Below, one piece after another: positions 52,195-60,840 of a stretch of DNA of 64,000 nucleotides. Location: assembly GCA_021732745.1 (NCBI GenBank), contig JAKFUK010000004.1, forward strand, positions 186,001 through 250,000, given 5' to 3'. The stretch's first letter is position 1, and each line of letters starts with the position of its first letter. Origin of the DNA: Nevskia sp. GTDB lineage: Bacteria > Pseudomonadota > Gammaproteobacteria > Nevskiales > Nevskiaceae. The notes below the pieces were generated by a model. That model was not told the DNA's origin, did not search any database, and saw only the letters and a program-made list of their open reading frames with translations. Position numbers and translations under genes: made by a program.

Positions 52195-53592
52195 TCACCA
52201 ACCGCCGCGCAACCTCACGTCCGCTTCCAGCGACATCGCCGTCGCGGTATCGACCGCCGTGCCGGGCAGCAGCGCATCCGGCCGCTGGGCGCGATCGAAC
52301 CAGAAGCCGACGCTGTCCTCGCCATGGGCGGCCACCGCCGGATGGCTGGCCAGCCAGACCATGGTGTCGGCACCCTGGCGCGGCGTGCGCAGGAATGGCT
52401 GCATGCGGCGATCGAAGGCCGGCAGCGATTTGGCGATGCCGGGGGTCGCCGCCCAGCCGGGATGCATGGCGTGCCAGCCGATGCGGGTTTCGTCCTCCGC
52501 CCACAGCCGGGTCAGCGCGAGCAAGCCGCGCTTGGCGCGCGCGTAGGCCTTGCTGCCGTCGTATTCGCCGCGTTCGTAGTCGAGATCGTCGAGCGCCAGA
52601 CCTTGCAGATACAAACCCCCGGACACCACGTTGATCACCCGGCCGCGCCGTTCGGCGAGCACCGGTTCCAGCCGCTTGATCAGCAGCGCCGGGGTCAGCA
52701 GGTTGACCGCCAGCGCCCGCTCGTGGCCTTCCGGGGTTTCGCCGCGTTCGGCGAACAGCGCGCCGGCGTTGTTGATCAGCACGTCGATCGCCGGCTGCTC
52801 GGCCAGCAGGCGGGTCGCCAGCCGCTCGGTATCGGCGATCGACGACAGCTCGGCTTCATAGGCGTGCAGCGCGCAGTCACCCGCGAAATCGCGGATCGCC
52901 TGCATCGCCGCTGCCAGTCTTTCGCTGCCGCGACCGATCAGGATCAGCCGGGCACCGAGCCGCGCCAGTTCCTGCGCGGCCGCCAGCCCGAGGCCGGCGG
53001 TGGCACCGGTGACGGCCACCGTGCGGCCATCCATGCGTCGGCTCAGGCCCCGCGAATGCTGGGTGCGCCAGCCGCGCCGAGTGAACGCGACCATGCCCGG
53101 CACCACCAGCTTCTGGGCAATGCGCTCGCGGCGCGGCAGCGATTCCGGACCGTCCTCGGTCAAGGCCCGAGTCAGGCCGGTCATCGCCTGATCGCCGAGC
53201 CGTTCGGCCCAGGGCTTGAGCAGCGGCGCGATCCGCGCCGGCACGCTGTCCCAGCTCATCACCGCCTCATAGCGCAGCCGCGTCTGCGCCGGGCCCAGCG
53301 ACTCGAAATTCAGGGTGTCGACCACCGTGAAACCGGGGCCGCTGCCTTCCAGCACCAGCCTGCGGTTCTCGTCGCGTTCCACCAGCCGATACGCCGCCGG
53401 CACCGAGCGGCCGAGCACGTTCAGGCGCAGCGCGAACTCGGAACCTGCACGCGCTGCGCCGGGCGTGGTCTTGTCGGCTGCGAAGACACCGGGGTCCCAC
53501 TGCTCGGTGGTCGAGAAATCGGCGAGGTAGCGGAAGCAGTCGGCGACCGGGCGGTCGAGCACCAGCTCGCGAATCAACGGCAGGGTCAGCAT
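52195..53592 (-). CDS. SRPBCC (polyketide-cyclase-like)/SDR fusion oxidoreductase
   Basis: 465 residues. Residues 1-150 form an SRPBCC ligand-binding domain (LVLDRPVADCFRYLADFSTT, EQWDPGVFAADK). Residues 185-465 are a short-chain dehydrogenase: TGATAGLGLAAA (NAD(P) site), INNAGALF, NVVSGG and YARAKRG, the last carrying the YxxxK catalytic pair. The combination recalls DHRS12-type proteins. Substrate unknown, likely hydrophobic. It lies downstream of the DmpR-like gene on the same strand. Confidence 0.85.
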   Translation of the reverse strand: MLTLPLIRELVLDRPVADCFRYLADFSTTEQWDPGVFAADKTTPGAARAGSEFALRLNVLGRSVPAAYRLVERDENRRLVLEGSGPGFTVVDTLNFESLGPAQTRLRYEAVMSWDSVPARIAPLLKPWAERLGDQAMTGLTRALTEDGPESLPRRERIAQKLVVPGMVAFTRRGWRTQHSRGLSRRMDGRTVAVTGATAGLGLAAAQELARLGARLILIGRGSERLAAAMQAIRDFAGDCALHAYEAELSSIADTERLATRLLAEQPAIDVLINNAGALFAERGETPEGHERALAVNLLTPALLIKRLEPVLAERRGRVINVVSGGLYLQGLALDDLDYERGEYDGSKAYARAKRGLLALTRLWAEDETRIGWHAMHPGWAATPGIAKSLPAFDRRMQPFLRTPRQGADTMVWLASHPAVAAHGEDSVGFWFDRAQRPDALLPGTAVDTATAMSLEADVRLRGGW

Positions 53593-53650
53593 GGCGGGCA
53601 GGCGGTGATCGTTGCGGGTAGCGGAACGGCAAGCCTAGCCGTAGCGGCGG

Positions 53651-55372
53651 TCAGGCGTGATGAGCGCGGAGATTCTTGAGCCGATACGCCAGCTGCGGCC
53701 GCGTGATCCCCAGCGCCCGTGCCGCTGCCGACAGATTGCCGCCGGCCTGATCGACCGCCCGCTCCATCATCAACCGCTCGACCTCGTCCATCGACAGGCC
53801 GGCGGACGCCGCCAGCAGATCGGCCCGCGCATCGACGGCCTTGGCCGGGGGTGCATCGGCGATCGCGGCGTGGCTGCTGACCCGCAGGCTGCCGCCGCGA
53901 TCGAGGCCGAGGCTGGCACCCATCTGTTCGCCGCCGGAGAACAGGTGGAAGGCGTCGATCGCGCCGCCCTCGGGTGCCAGGATCATGCCGCGTTCGACGA
54001 TGTTTTCCAGCTCGCGGATGTTGCCCGGCCAGGCGTAGCTGAGCATCGCGTCGATGGCGCGGCCGGTGAAGCCGGTGACGCTGCGGCCGTTGCGCTGGTT
54101 GAACTTGCGCAGGAAGTGATTCATGAAGATCGGGATGTCCTCGCGGCGTTCTCTGAGCGGCGGCACGGTGATCGGGAACACGTTGAGGCGGAAGAACAGG
54201 TCTTCGCGGAACCGCCGCTCGCGCACTTCCTCGCGCAGGTTCAGGTTGGTGGCCGCCACCAGCCGCACATCGACCTTGTGGGTGCGGGTGCCACCGACGC
54301 GCTCGATCTCGCGCTCCTGCAAGGCGCGCAGCAGCTTGCCCTGCGCGGTCCAGCTGAGGATGCCGATCTCGTCGAGAAACAGAGTGCCGCCGTGGGCGCG
54401 CTCGAAGCGGCCGGCGCGGGCGGTGGAGGCACCGGTGAAGGCGCCACGCTCGACCCCGAACAGCTCGGATTCGATCAGGTTCTCGGGGATCGCCGCGCAG
54501 TTGATAGTGATGAACGGGCCGCTGCCGCGATTGCTGACCCGGTGCAGGCTGCGCGCCAACACTTCCTTGCCGACGCCGCTTTCCCCCAAGAACAGTACGG
54601 TCGCCTGGGTGTCGGCGACCCGGCGCACCATGTGGCAGGCGGCATTGAAGCCGGCCGAGGCGCCGACCACGTCGGTATCGCCGAGCAGGTCCTGCGCGGC
54701 GCGGCCAATCGGCTTGGCGGCGGCGAGGCCGGCAGTCAGTTCGTCGGCGCGCAGGAACGCGAGATCGCCGGCGGCATCGCCCCAGGCCTCGACCGGCTTA
54801 CCGACGATCCGGCAGTGCGGTGCGCCCTGCGCGCTGCATTCCACTTCACGGAACAGCACCGGGCGGCCCATGAAACGGCTGCTGAAGCCGGAGGCGTAGC
54901 CAATCTGCTGCCAACAGACCGGCTCGCTGCCGATGCCGTACAGGCGGATGTGTTCTTCGGCTTCGGCCGAGCCATGCCAGAGGAATTCGCCATCGAACTG
55001 GCCTTTTTCCTCGTCGACTTCCATGCGCACCGGCTCGACTCGCGCCGTGCCTTCGAGCATGTGCAGCTGAGGTCCGCCGAATACCGCGAAACCGGCGCCG
55101 CCGGCCTCGCGCAGCTTGCGCGACAGCTCGGCGTCGTGGGCGCCGGAGTTGTAGCCGATACGGGTCAGCAGGCCGCGGGCGCGGTCGGTGCCGAGGCTTT
55201 CGATCAGCTCGCGACGCAGCACGCCGAACGCCGAGCTGTGCATCAGCAGCATCCGCTGGTCGTCGAGCCAGATTCGGCCTTCTTCGGGCAGGAAGCGGAC
55301 TCGGGCCAGCAGGTCGCCGACATCGGGGTAATGCAGCGCGGCAGTGTCTCCCTGGCGGGGTGGCAGCGACAT
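53651..55372 (-). CDS. dmpR: Sigma-54-dependent activator of phenol catabolism (DmpR/XylR-like)
   Basis: 573 residues in the classic order: XylR_N effector domain (about 20-120, [19 protein letters not shown]), V4R domain (about 140-200, [20 protein letters not shown]), AAA+ domain with Walker [16 protein letters not shown] sigma-54 contact loop and LFLDEIG, and a Fis-type HTH at the end ([20 protein letters not shown]). Aromatic effectors such as phenols should relieve repression by the N-terminal domain. Divergent from the phenol hydroxylase genes, with activator sites in between. Confidence 0.93.
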   Translation of the reverse strand: MSLPPRQGDTAALHYPDVGDLLARVRFLPEEGRIWLDDQRMLLMHSSAFGVLRRELIESLGTDRARGLLTRIGYNSGAHDAELSRKLREAGGAGFAVFGGPQLHMLEGTARVEPVRMEVDEEKGQFDGEFLWHGSAEAEEHIRLYGIGSEPVCWQQIGYASGFSSRFMGRPVLFREVECSAQGAPHCRIVGKPVEAWGDAAGDLAFLRADELTAGLAAAKPIGRAAQDLLGDTDVVGASAGFNAACHMVRRVADTQATVLFLGESGVGKEVLARSLHRVSNRGSGPFITINCAAIPENLIESELFGVERGAFTGASTARAGRFERAHGGTLFLDEIGILSWTAQGKLLRALQEREIERVGGTRTHKVDVRLVAATNLNLREEVRERRFREDLFFRLNVFPITVPPLRERREDIPIFMNHFLRKFNQRNGRSVTGFTGRAIDAMLSYAWPGNIRELENIVERGMILAPEGGAIDAFHLFSGGEQMGASLGLDRGGSLRVSSHAAIADAPPAKAVDARADLLAASAGLSMDEVERLMMERAVDQAGGNLSAAARALGITRPQLAYRLKNLRAHHA

Positions 55373-55398
55373 GTCTGGCGGCTCTCTGCGCAGTCGAT

Positions 55399-55414
55399 TT
55401 GATCAGGAGATTAA
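55399..55414. promoter_or_regulatory. DmpR-type upstream activator site 1
   Basis: TTGATCAGGAGATTAA, an inverted TTGATC/GATTAA pair with a 4-bp centre, like the sites bound by DmpR/XylR. About 190 bp before the sigma-54 promoter. A further half site TTTGATCA lies at about 55419. Confidence 0.75.
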
Positions 55415-55453
55415 GTCATTTGATCAGGCGTGCTGGATGTGATGACGGTGAAT

Positions 55454-55469
55454 TTGATCAAAAGATTAA
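55454..55469. promoter_or_regulatory. DmpR-type upstream activator site 2
   Basis: TTGATCAAAAGATTAA, same layout as site 1 and 55 bp downstream of it, roughly five helical turns, so two dimers could bind on one face of the DNA. Confidence 0.75.
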
Positions 55470-55590
55470 AACAATCTTGATCCAGCATGCCCGTGCCGAT
55501 CCGGCTGCTGTCTTGTGAAAGATAGAAAATCGTATTGATGACAATGGCTTGAAAGCGATACTTGGGCTGGATTCAAGTTCATCCAGGCAC

Positions 55591-55606
55591 TGGCACAGTC
55601 GGTGCA
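55591..55606 (+). promoter_or_regulatory. Sigma-54 promoter of the phenol hydroxylase operon
   Basis: TGGCACAGTCGGTGCA fits the -24/-12 consensus with the exact 10-bp gap between GG and GC. About 80 bp before the P0 start and about 120 bp after activator site 2. Confidence 0.85.
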
Positions 55607-55687
55607 ATCTTTCAGGCACGACGTCAGGCCAAGACCTGACCACCGGCAGCGCCGCAGGCGGGCCGCGATGTGCACTGGAGCGAGACG

Positions 55688-55957
55688 ATGACCGTGGTGC
55701 CCTTGTACCCCGAGCGAACCGCGCTCGGGTCTCAACAGCGCTATGTGCGCCTGCGCGAGCAACGCGCCGATGGCTTCGTGATCTTCGACTTCGCGATCGG
55801 CGATCCGCAGCTGTCCTGCGAACTGATCCTGCCGCTGGCCGCCTACGAAGAGTTCTGCACCAGCAACCACGTCGTCCATCTGAACGATTCCCAGGCCGCG
55901 CAGATCGACCGCGAAGCCCTGAAGTGGCGCTACGGCCAGCCCGGCGTCAGCGAATAA
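55688..55957 (+). CDS. dmpK: Phenol hydroxylase P0 (assembly/activation) subunit
   Basis: 89 residues, ATG 55688 after GGAGCGAG. QRYVRLREQRADGFVIFDFA and LSCELILPLAAYEEFC are typical of the small DmpK/TomA0 proteins, which help assemble the active hydroxylase but are not part of the final catalytic complex. First gene of the operon. Confidence 0.9.
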   Translation: MTVVPLYPERTALGSQQRYVRLREQRADGFVIFDFAIGDPQLSCELILPLAAYEEFCTSNHVVHLNDSQAAQIDREALKWRYGQPGVSE

Positions 55958-55980
55958 GCAACGAACACGAGGAGAGCCCC

Positions 55981-56976
55981 ATGACCGTCGAAATCAGGAC
56001 CAAGAGCGTCAAGCCACTCAGCTTGAGCTTCGGCCACTTGCAGCGCCGCTTCGGCGACAAGCCGGCGACCCGCTATCAGGAAGCGACCTACGACATCCAG
56101 TCGACCGCCAACTTCCATTACAAGCCGCTCTGGGACCCGGAGCGCGAGATGTTCGACGCGCGCCGCACCGCCGTCACCATGAAGGACTGGTATGCGTTGA
56201 AAGACCCGCGTCAGTTCTATTACGGCAACTACACGACCACCCGCGCCAAGCAGCAGGACGCCATCGACCGCACGCTGGACTTCATCGAGAAGCGCGATCT
56301 GCTGCGTGCGCTGCCGGTCGATGTCCGCGACCTGATCGTCCACGCCATCGTGCCGCTGCGCCATTACGAGTGGGGTGCCAACACCGGCAGCGCCCATGTC
56401 GCCGCCTACGGCTACGGCACCGCGATCACCTCGCCGGCAATGATGAACACCATGGACCGCCTCGGCATGGCGCAGCACATTTCGCGGATTGGTCTGCTGC
56501 TCGACGGCAACAGCGGCGATTCGCTGTCGGCCGCCCACGCGCTATGGACCGACCATGCCGACTGGCAGGGCTTGCGCCGCGAAGTCGAGCGGATGTTCGT
56601 CACCCGCGACTGGTTCGAGGTGTTCGTCGCCCAGTTGCTGGTGGCCGATGCACTGGTCTATCCGCTGTTCTTCCAGCACATCGACGCGGCGATTGCCGGT
56701 GGAAATGGCTCGGCTCTGTCATCACTGACCGATTACCTGATGCGCTGGTTTGATGAAACCGCGAAGTGGATCGACGCCGTGATCAAGACCGCTGTCGCCG
56801 AGAACGCCGACAACAAGGCATTGATCTCCGGCTGGGTGCTGACCTGGCGCGATCGTCTGGTGCCGGCGCTGACGCCGATCGTCCAGCACGCGCTTGGCAA
56901 CCAGTCCGAGGACGCCGTGGCCGCAGTCGTCGCGGCGTTCAACAGCCGCGCTGCAAAACTCGGATTGAGCGTCTGA
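55981..56976 (+). CDS. dmpL: Phenol hydroxylase P1, beta subunit of the oxygenase
   Basis: 331 residues, with GAGGAGAG before ATG. It has the ferritin-like fold of the beta subunits of soluble di-iron monooxygenases without their iron ligands (WYALKDPRQFYYGNYTTTRA, HYEWGANTGSAHVAAYGYG). It pairs with the alpha subunit DmpN to form the hydroxylase core. Confidence 0.93.
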   Translation: MTVEIRTKSVKPLSLSFGHLQRRFGDKPATRYQEATYDIQSTANFHYKPLWDPEREMFDARRTAVTMKDWYALKDPRQFYYGNYTTTRAKQQDAIDRTLDFIEKRDLLRALPVDVRDLIVHAIVPLRHYEWGANTGSAHVAAYGYGTAITSPAMMNTMDRLGMAQHISRIGLLLDGNSGDSLSAAHALWTDHADWQGLRREVERMFVTRDWFEVFVAQLLVADALVYPLFFQHIDAAIAGGNGSALSSLTDYLMRWFDETAKWIDAVIKTAVAENADNKALISGWVLTWRDRLVPALTPIVQHALGNQSEDAVAAVVAAFNSRAAKLGLSV

Positions 56977-56977
56977 C

Positions 56978-57265
56978 ATGGCCACTACCAGCACCCAGCC
57001 GGTCTTCATCGCGCTGCAGGCGAACAACGACACCATGCCGATCATCGAAGCGATCCGGCAGGACAATCCCAATGCGGTGGTTCACGAGTACCCGGCGATG
57101 GTCAAGATCGACTGCCCGGGACGCCTGGTGATCCGTCGCGAATCGGTCGAGGAACATCTGGGCCGCGACTTCGATCTGCGCGAGATCCAGATCAACATGA
57201 TTTCCATTGCCGGCAATGTCGACGAATCCGACGAGGAGTTCGTGCTCGAGTGGAAGACCCATTGA
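56978..57265 (+). CDS. dmpM: Phenol hydroxylase P2, regulatory/effector subunit
   Basis: 95 residues. VFIALQANNDTMPIIEAIRQ and LVIRRESVEEHLGRDFDLRE match the MmoB/DmpM family of cofactor-less effector proteins, which bind the hydroxylase and tune turnover. It starts 1 bp after the dmpL stop. Confidence 0.93.
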   Translation: MATTSTQPVFIALQANNDTMPIIEAIRQDNPNAVVHEYPAMVKIDCPGRLVIRRESVEEHLGRDFDLREIQINMISIAGNVDESDEEFVLEWKTH

Positions 57266-57283
57266 TGAACACACTCTCCCCAA

Positions 57284-57365
57284 CGTCATACCGGCGAAAG
57301 CCGGTATCCAGAGCCCTGAATGCGGACCAGTTCCGCGCACTGGATTCCGGCTTTCGCCGGAATGA
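57284..57365. repeat. Inverted interspersed repeat between dmpM and dmpN
   Basis: CGTCATACCGGCGAAAGCCG (plus GTATCCAG) and the inverted CTGGATTCCGGCTTTCGCCG (plus GAATGAC) flank about 28 bp. Same family as 40237-40325. It sits inside the operon and would form a hairpin in the mRNA. Confidence 0.7.
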
Positions 57366-57407
57366 CAAATAGACAAATTCCTGCCTCAACTGAACCGGAG
57401 AAACACC

Positions 57408-59015
57408 ATGGCCGCCGAAGGCAACGCAAAGCCCGCAAAGAAGCTCAGCCTCAAGGAAAACTACGCGCTGCTGACGCGCGGACTCGGCTGGGAGCCGAGC
57501 TACGAGAAGAAGGAAGATATCTTCCGCACCATCGACTTCGAAGGCGTGGTGATCCACGACTGGGACAAGTGGGAAGACCCGTTCCGCCTGACCATGGATG
57601 CCTACTGGAAGTATCAGGGCGAGAAGGAGCGCAAGCTGTACGCGATCATCGACGCCTTCCAGCAGAACAACGGCCAGTTCAATGTCACCGACGCCCGCTA
57701 CGTGCAGGCGCTGAAAGTGTTCATCAACGGCATCACCGAACTGGAATACTTAAGCCATCGCGGCTTCAACATGCTGGCCCGCGAGTTCCCCGGCGTCGGC
57801 CCACGCATCGCAGCGCAGATGCAGTCGCTCGACGAGCTGCGCCACGCGACGACGCAGATCCACACGATCAGCCAGTACGCCAAGTACTTCACCGGCATGA
57901 ACGAGTTCCCGTACCAGTTCGATCGCGTCTGGTACCTGTCGATTCCGAAGTCCTTCTTCGAGGACGCAGTGACTTCGGGGCCGTTCGAATTCATCGTCGC
58001 GATCTCGTTCGCTTTCGAGTACGTGCTGACCAACCTCGCGTTCATGCCCTGGATGTCGGGCGCTGCCTTCAACGGCGATATGGCCACGGTCAGCTTCGGC
58101 TTCTCGGCGCAGTCCGATGAAGCGCGACACATGACCCTCGGCATCGAGGTCATCAAGTTCCTGCTGGAACAGGATCCAGCCAATGTGCCGCTGGTCCAGA
58201 AGTGGATCGACAAGTGGTTCTGGCGCGGCTATCGCCTGCTGTCGCTGCTGGCGACGATGATGGATTACATGCTGCCGAAACGGGTCATGGCCTGGAACGA
58301 GGCCTGGGAAATCTATTACGAGCAGAACGGCGGTGCGCTGTTCGCCGATCTCGCCCGCTACGGCATCAAGCCGCCGAAGCGCGCCCCGGAAACCATCGCC
58401 GAGAAGGGCCACGTCGCTCACCAGATGTGGAGCGTGTTCTACGCCAACCGCGATGCCGTCGGCTTCCAGATGTGGCTGCCGTCCGAGGAAGAGATGGCCT
58501 GGATGTCCGAGAAGTACCCGGACACTTTCGATCAGTACTACCGGCCGCGCTACGAGTACTGGAAAGCGATGGAAGCCGCCGGTACGCCATTCAAGAACAC
58601 CACGCTGCCGCAGCTCTGCCAGGTCTGTCAGTGGCCGTGCCTGTTCACCGACAGCGGTGACCCGACGACGCTGTCCCTGCGCGAAACCGAGTACCAGGGC
58701 CAGACCTTCCACATGTGCTCGGACGGCTGCAAGGACATCTTCGACGACACGCCGGAGAAGTACGTGCACGCCTGGCTGCCGGTGCACCAGATCTATCAGG
58801 GCAACTGCTTCCTGCCCGGCGTCGATCCGACCGCGCCGGACTTCAACCCGATGTACGAGGCGCTGCGCTACATGGGCATCAAGCCCGGTGTCGACAATGG
58901 CGACTTCAAGGGTGGTGCCGATGCGACCAACTGGGAGAAGTGGACTTCGCGGCCTGCGAACATCCACGAAGGCGCTTATACGGACGCCGTTCGCGACAGC
59001 CACATCAAAAGTTAA
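57408..59015 (+). CDS. dmpN: Phenol hydroxylase P3, alpha (di-iron) subunit
   Basis: 535 residues. Di-iron ligands are visible: a Glu at 111-113 (ITELEYLSHRGF), Glu143 and His146 in LDELRHATTQ, a Glu in FAFEYVLTN and ExxH in SDEARHMTLG. The C-terminal cysteine cluster (CQVCQWPC, MCSDGC) of the phenol/toluene hydroxylase alpha subunits is also present. It hydroxylates phenol to catechol with O2 and electrons from DmpP. Confidence 0.95.
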   Translation: MAAEGNAKPAKKLSLKENYALLTRGLGWEPSYEKKEDIFRTIDFEGVVIHDWDKWEDPFRLTMDAYWKYQGEKERKLYAIIDAFQQNNGQFNVTDARYVQALKVFINGITELEYLSHRGFNMLAREFPGVGPRIAAQMQSLDELRHATTQIHTISQYAKYFTGMNEFPYQFDRVWYLSIPKSFFEDAVTSGPFEFIVAISFAFEYVLTNLAFMPWMSGAAFNGDMATVSFGFSAQSDEARHMTLGIEVIKFLLEQDPANVPLVQKWIDKWFWRGYRLLSLLATMMDYMLPKRVMAWNEAWEIYYEQNGGALFADLARYGIKPPKRAPETIAEKGHVAHQMWSVFYANRDAVGFQMWLPSEEEMAWMSEKYPDTFDQYYRPRYEYWKAMEAAGTPFKNTTLPQLCQVCQWPCLFTDSGDPTTLSLRETEYQGQTFHMCSDGCKDIFDDTPEKYVHAWLPVHQIYQGNCFLPGVDPTAPDFNPMYEALRYMGIKPGVDNGDFKGGADATNWEKWTSRPANIHEGAYTDAVRDSHIKS

Positions 59016-59156
59016 ACGCAAAGGCGCAAAGGGAAAGAAAGGACGCAGAGAAAATCTATTCGTAAGTCCTGTGCCGACAAGCAACTCATGACGGCATTCC
59101 GATTTTCCCCAATCTGTCCTTTGCGTCCTTTCTGTTGACTTTGCGCCTTTGCGTTT
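59014..59156. repeat. Inverted repeat between dmpN and dmpO
   Basis: AAACGCAAAGGCGCAAAGGG and further bases at the left are inverted at the right (CTTTGCGCCTTTGCGTTT, 59139-59156), with about 40-bp arms of moderate identity. The left arm overlaps the dmpN stop codon. MITE-like or dispersed palindromic element. Confidence 0.7.
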
Positions 59157-59205
59157 CACGTTTGATTTTCGCTTCAAGACAACCCGAGCAACCGAGTACC
59201 AAGCC

Positions 59206-59571
59206 ATGCCGATCAAGGCCATCACGCCGGACTACCACGGCGATTTCAAGGACGGTGTCGAGAAGTTCAACGGCAACCAGCTGGTCAACATCCACTGGGA
59301 GAAGCACCTGATGTTCGCCTGGCCGATGTGCGTGCCGCTGCCGCCGGGCATGCCGTTCGGCGCGCTGATCGAAGGCGTGCTGCCGGGCATCTTCGGTGCG
59401 CATCCGAATTTCAAGCAGATCGACTGGAATGCTGTCGAGTGGAAGACCTCCAAGGGTCCGTTCAAGCCGGACCTTGCGAAGTCGCTGAGCGACAACGGCA
59501 TCGGCCACAAGACCACGATCAGCTTCCGGACGCCGGGCTTGAATGGGGTCAACGGCAACGCGGTCTGCTGA
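59206..59571 (+). CDS. dmpO: Phenol hydroxylase P4 subunit
   Basis: 121 residues, ATG 59206. MPIKAITPDYHGDFKDGVEK and HWEKHLMFAWPMCVPLPPGM are the start of DmpO/gamma-subunit proteins, which belong to the hydroxylase heterohexamer and may assist iron acquisition or assembly. The preceding 190 bp is taken up by a repeat. Confidence 0.92.
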   Translation: MPIKAITPDYHGDFKDGVEKFNGNQLVNIHWEKHLMFAWPMCVPLPPGMPFGALIEGVLPGIFGAHPNFKQIDWNAVEWKTSKGPFKPDLAKSLSDNGIGHKTTISFRTPGLNGVNGNAVC

Positions 59572-59578
59572 TCCCTGC

Positions 59579-59666
59579 GTAGGGTGGGCAGGCTTCATCT
59601 GCCCACCGATTCGCCCATGTCCACCCCTTGCGCGCCGCGTGGGCAGATACAGCCTGCCCACCCTAC
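59579..59666. repeat. GTAGGGTGGGCA repeats, direct and inverted copies, between dmpO and dmpP
   Basis: GTAGGGTGGGCAGGCTTCAT, then CTGCCCACC, at 59579-59607, and an inverted copy (GTGGGCAGATACAGCCTGCC, then CACCCTAC) at 59639-59666. Matches the copy at 44962. It sits inside the operon, just before the dmpP start. Confidence 0.75.
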
Positions 59667-59674
59667 GAAAAGCC

Positions 59675-60730
59675 ATGAGCTACGAACTGACGATTGAACC
59701 CCTCGGCCAGACCATCACGGTCGAAGACGAGCAGACCATCCTCGACGCCTGCCTGCGCGCCGGCATCTGGCTGCCTCACGCCTGCTGTCACGGCTTGTGC
59801 GCGACCTGCAAGGTGCAGGTCATCGACGGTGAGATCGAGCATGGTGATGCGTCGCCGTTCGCGCTGATGGATTTCGAGCGTGACGAGCGCAAGACCCTGG
59901 CCTGCTGCGCGACGCTGCAATCCGATGTCACCATCGAGGCCGATATCGACGAGGAGCCGGACGCCGAGATCATCAAGGTTCGCGACTTCGAGGGCACGGT
60001 CAGCCGCATCGAAGACCTGACGCCGACCATCAAGGGCATCTGGATCAGCCTCGACGAAGCCATGCACTTCCAGGCGGGTCAGTACGTCAACATCAGCATT
60101 GGCGATCACGGCTTTTCGAGGCCGTTCTCGCTGGCCAATCAACCGTCGACGGCCGGGGAAATCGAACTCAATGTCCGCATCGTCCCCGGCGGCGTCGGCA
60201 CCGCCTGGCTGCACAACGACGTGCGCGTGGGCAGCCGGGTGAAGGTCGCCGGGCCTTATGGCCGCTTCTTCGTCCGCAAGTCGGCACAGAGCGCCAGTCT
60301 GTTCATGGCGGGTGGCTCCGGCCTGTCGAGCCCGCGCAGCATGATTCTCGACCTGCTCGAAGCGGGCAGCACGGATCCCATCACCCTGGTCTACGGCCAG
60401 CGGGTGAAAGCGGAGCTGTACTACCACGACGAATTCGCAGCACTCGCCGAGCAGTACTCGAACTTCACCTACGTGCCGGCGCTGTCGAACGAACCCGAGG
60501 CCAGCGACTGGACGGGCTTCCGCGGCTTCGTCCACGACGCGGCCAAGTCGCACTTCGCGAACGATTTTCGCGGCTACAAGGCTTATCTCTGCGGCCCGCC
60601 GCTGATGATCGACGCCTGCATCTCCACCTTGATGCAGGGGCGCTTGTTCGAGCGCGACATCTATCAGGAGAAGTTCCTGTCGGCGGCTGACGCGCAAGCC
60701 GTGCGCAGCCCCTTGTTCAGGAAGATCTGA
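59675..60730 (+). CDS. dmpP: Phenol hydroxylase P5, NADH:ferredoxin reductase
   Basis: 351 residues. An N-terminal plant-type [2Fe-2S] ferredoxin (HACCHGLCATCKVQV, later LACC) is followed by FAD-binding (RPFSLANQPS) and NAD-binding (MAGGSGLSSPRSMILDLLE, YLCGPPLMIDAC) domains. It passes electrons from NADH to DmpN. Last gene of the hydroxylase set. Confidence 0.95.
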   Translation: MSYELTIEPLGQTITVEDEQTILDACLRAGIWLPHACCHGLCATCKVQVIDGEIEHGDASPFALMDFERDERKTLACCATLQSDVTIEADIDEEPDAEIIKVRDFEGTVSRIEDLTPTIKGIWISLDEAMHFQAGQYVNISIGDHGFSRPFSLANQPSTAGEIELNVRIVPGGVGTAWLHNDVRVGSRVKVAGPYGRFFVRKSAQSASLFMAGGSGLSSPRSMILDLLEAGSTDPITLVYGQRVKAELYYHDEFAALAEQYSNFTYVPALSNEPEASDWTGFRGFVHDAAKSHFANDFRGYKAYLCGPPLMIDACISTLMQGRLFERDIYQEKFLSAADAQAVRSPLFRKI

Positions 60731-60840
60731 GCGCCGCAAAAGGGCTTCCCCGACTTAACGCAAGGGCCGGCCTGGACCACACTCGGACGCTTGACGACGT
60801 AGCCAGCAGAGCTTCGCGAACCACCGGTCCGAGGAGACCC

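Noticed and set aside
54129-54137. Eighth CATCCCGAT (minus strand)
   Set aside because: Lies deep inside the DmpR-like coding region far from any start; consistent with the chance expectation.
53657-55402. 581-codon frame antisense to the DmpR-like gene
   Set aside because: Composition-driven shadow of an unmistakable sigma-54 activator.
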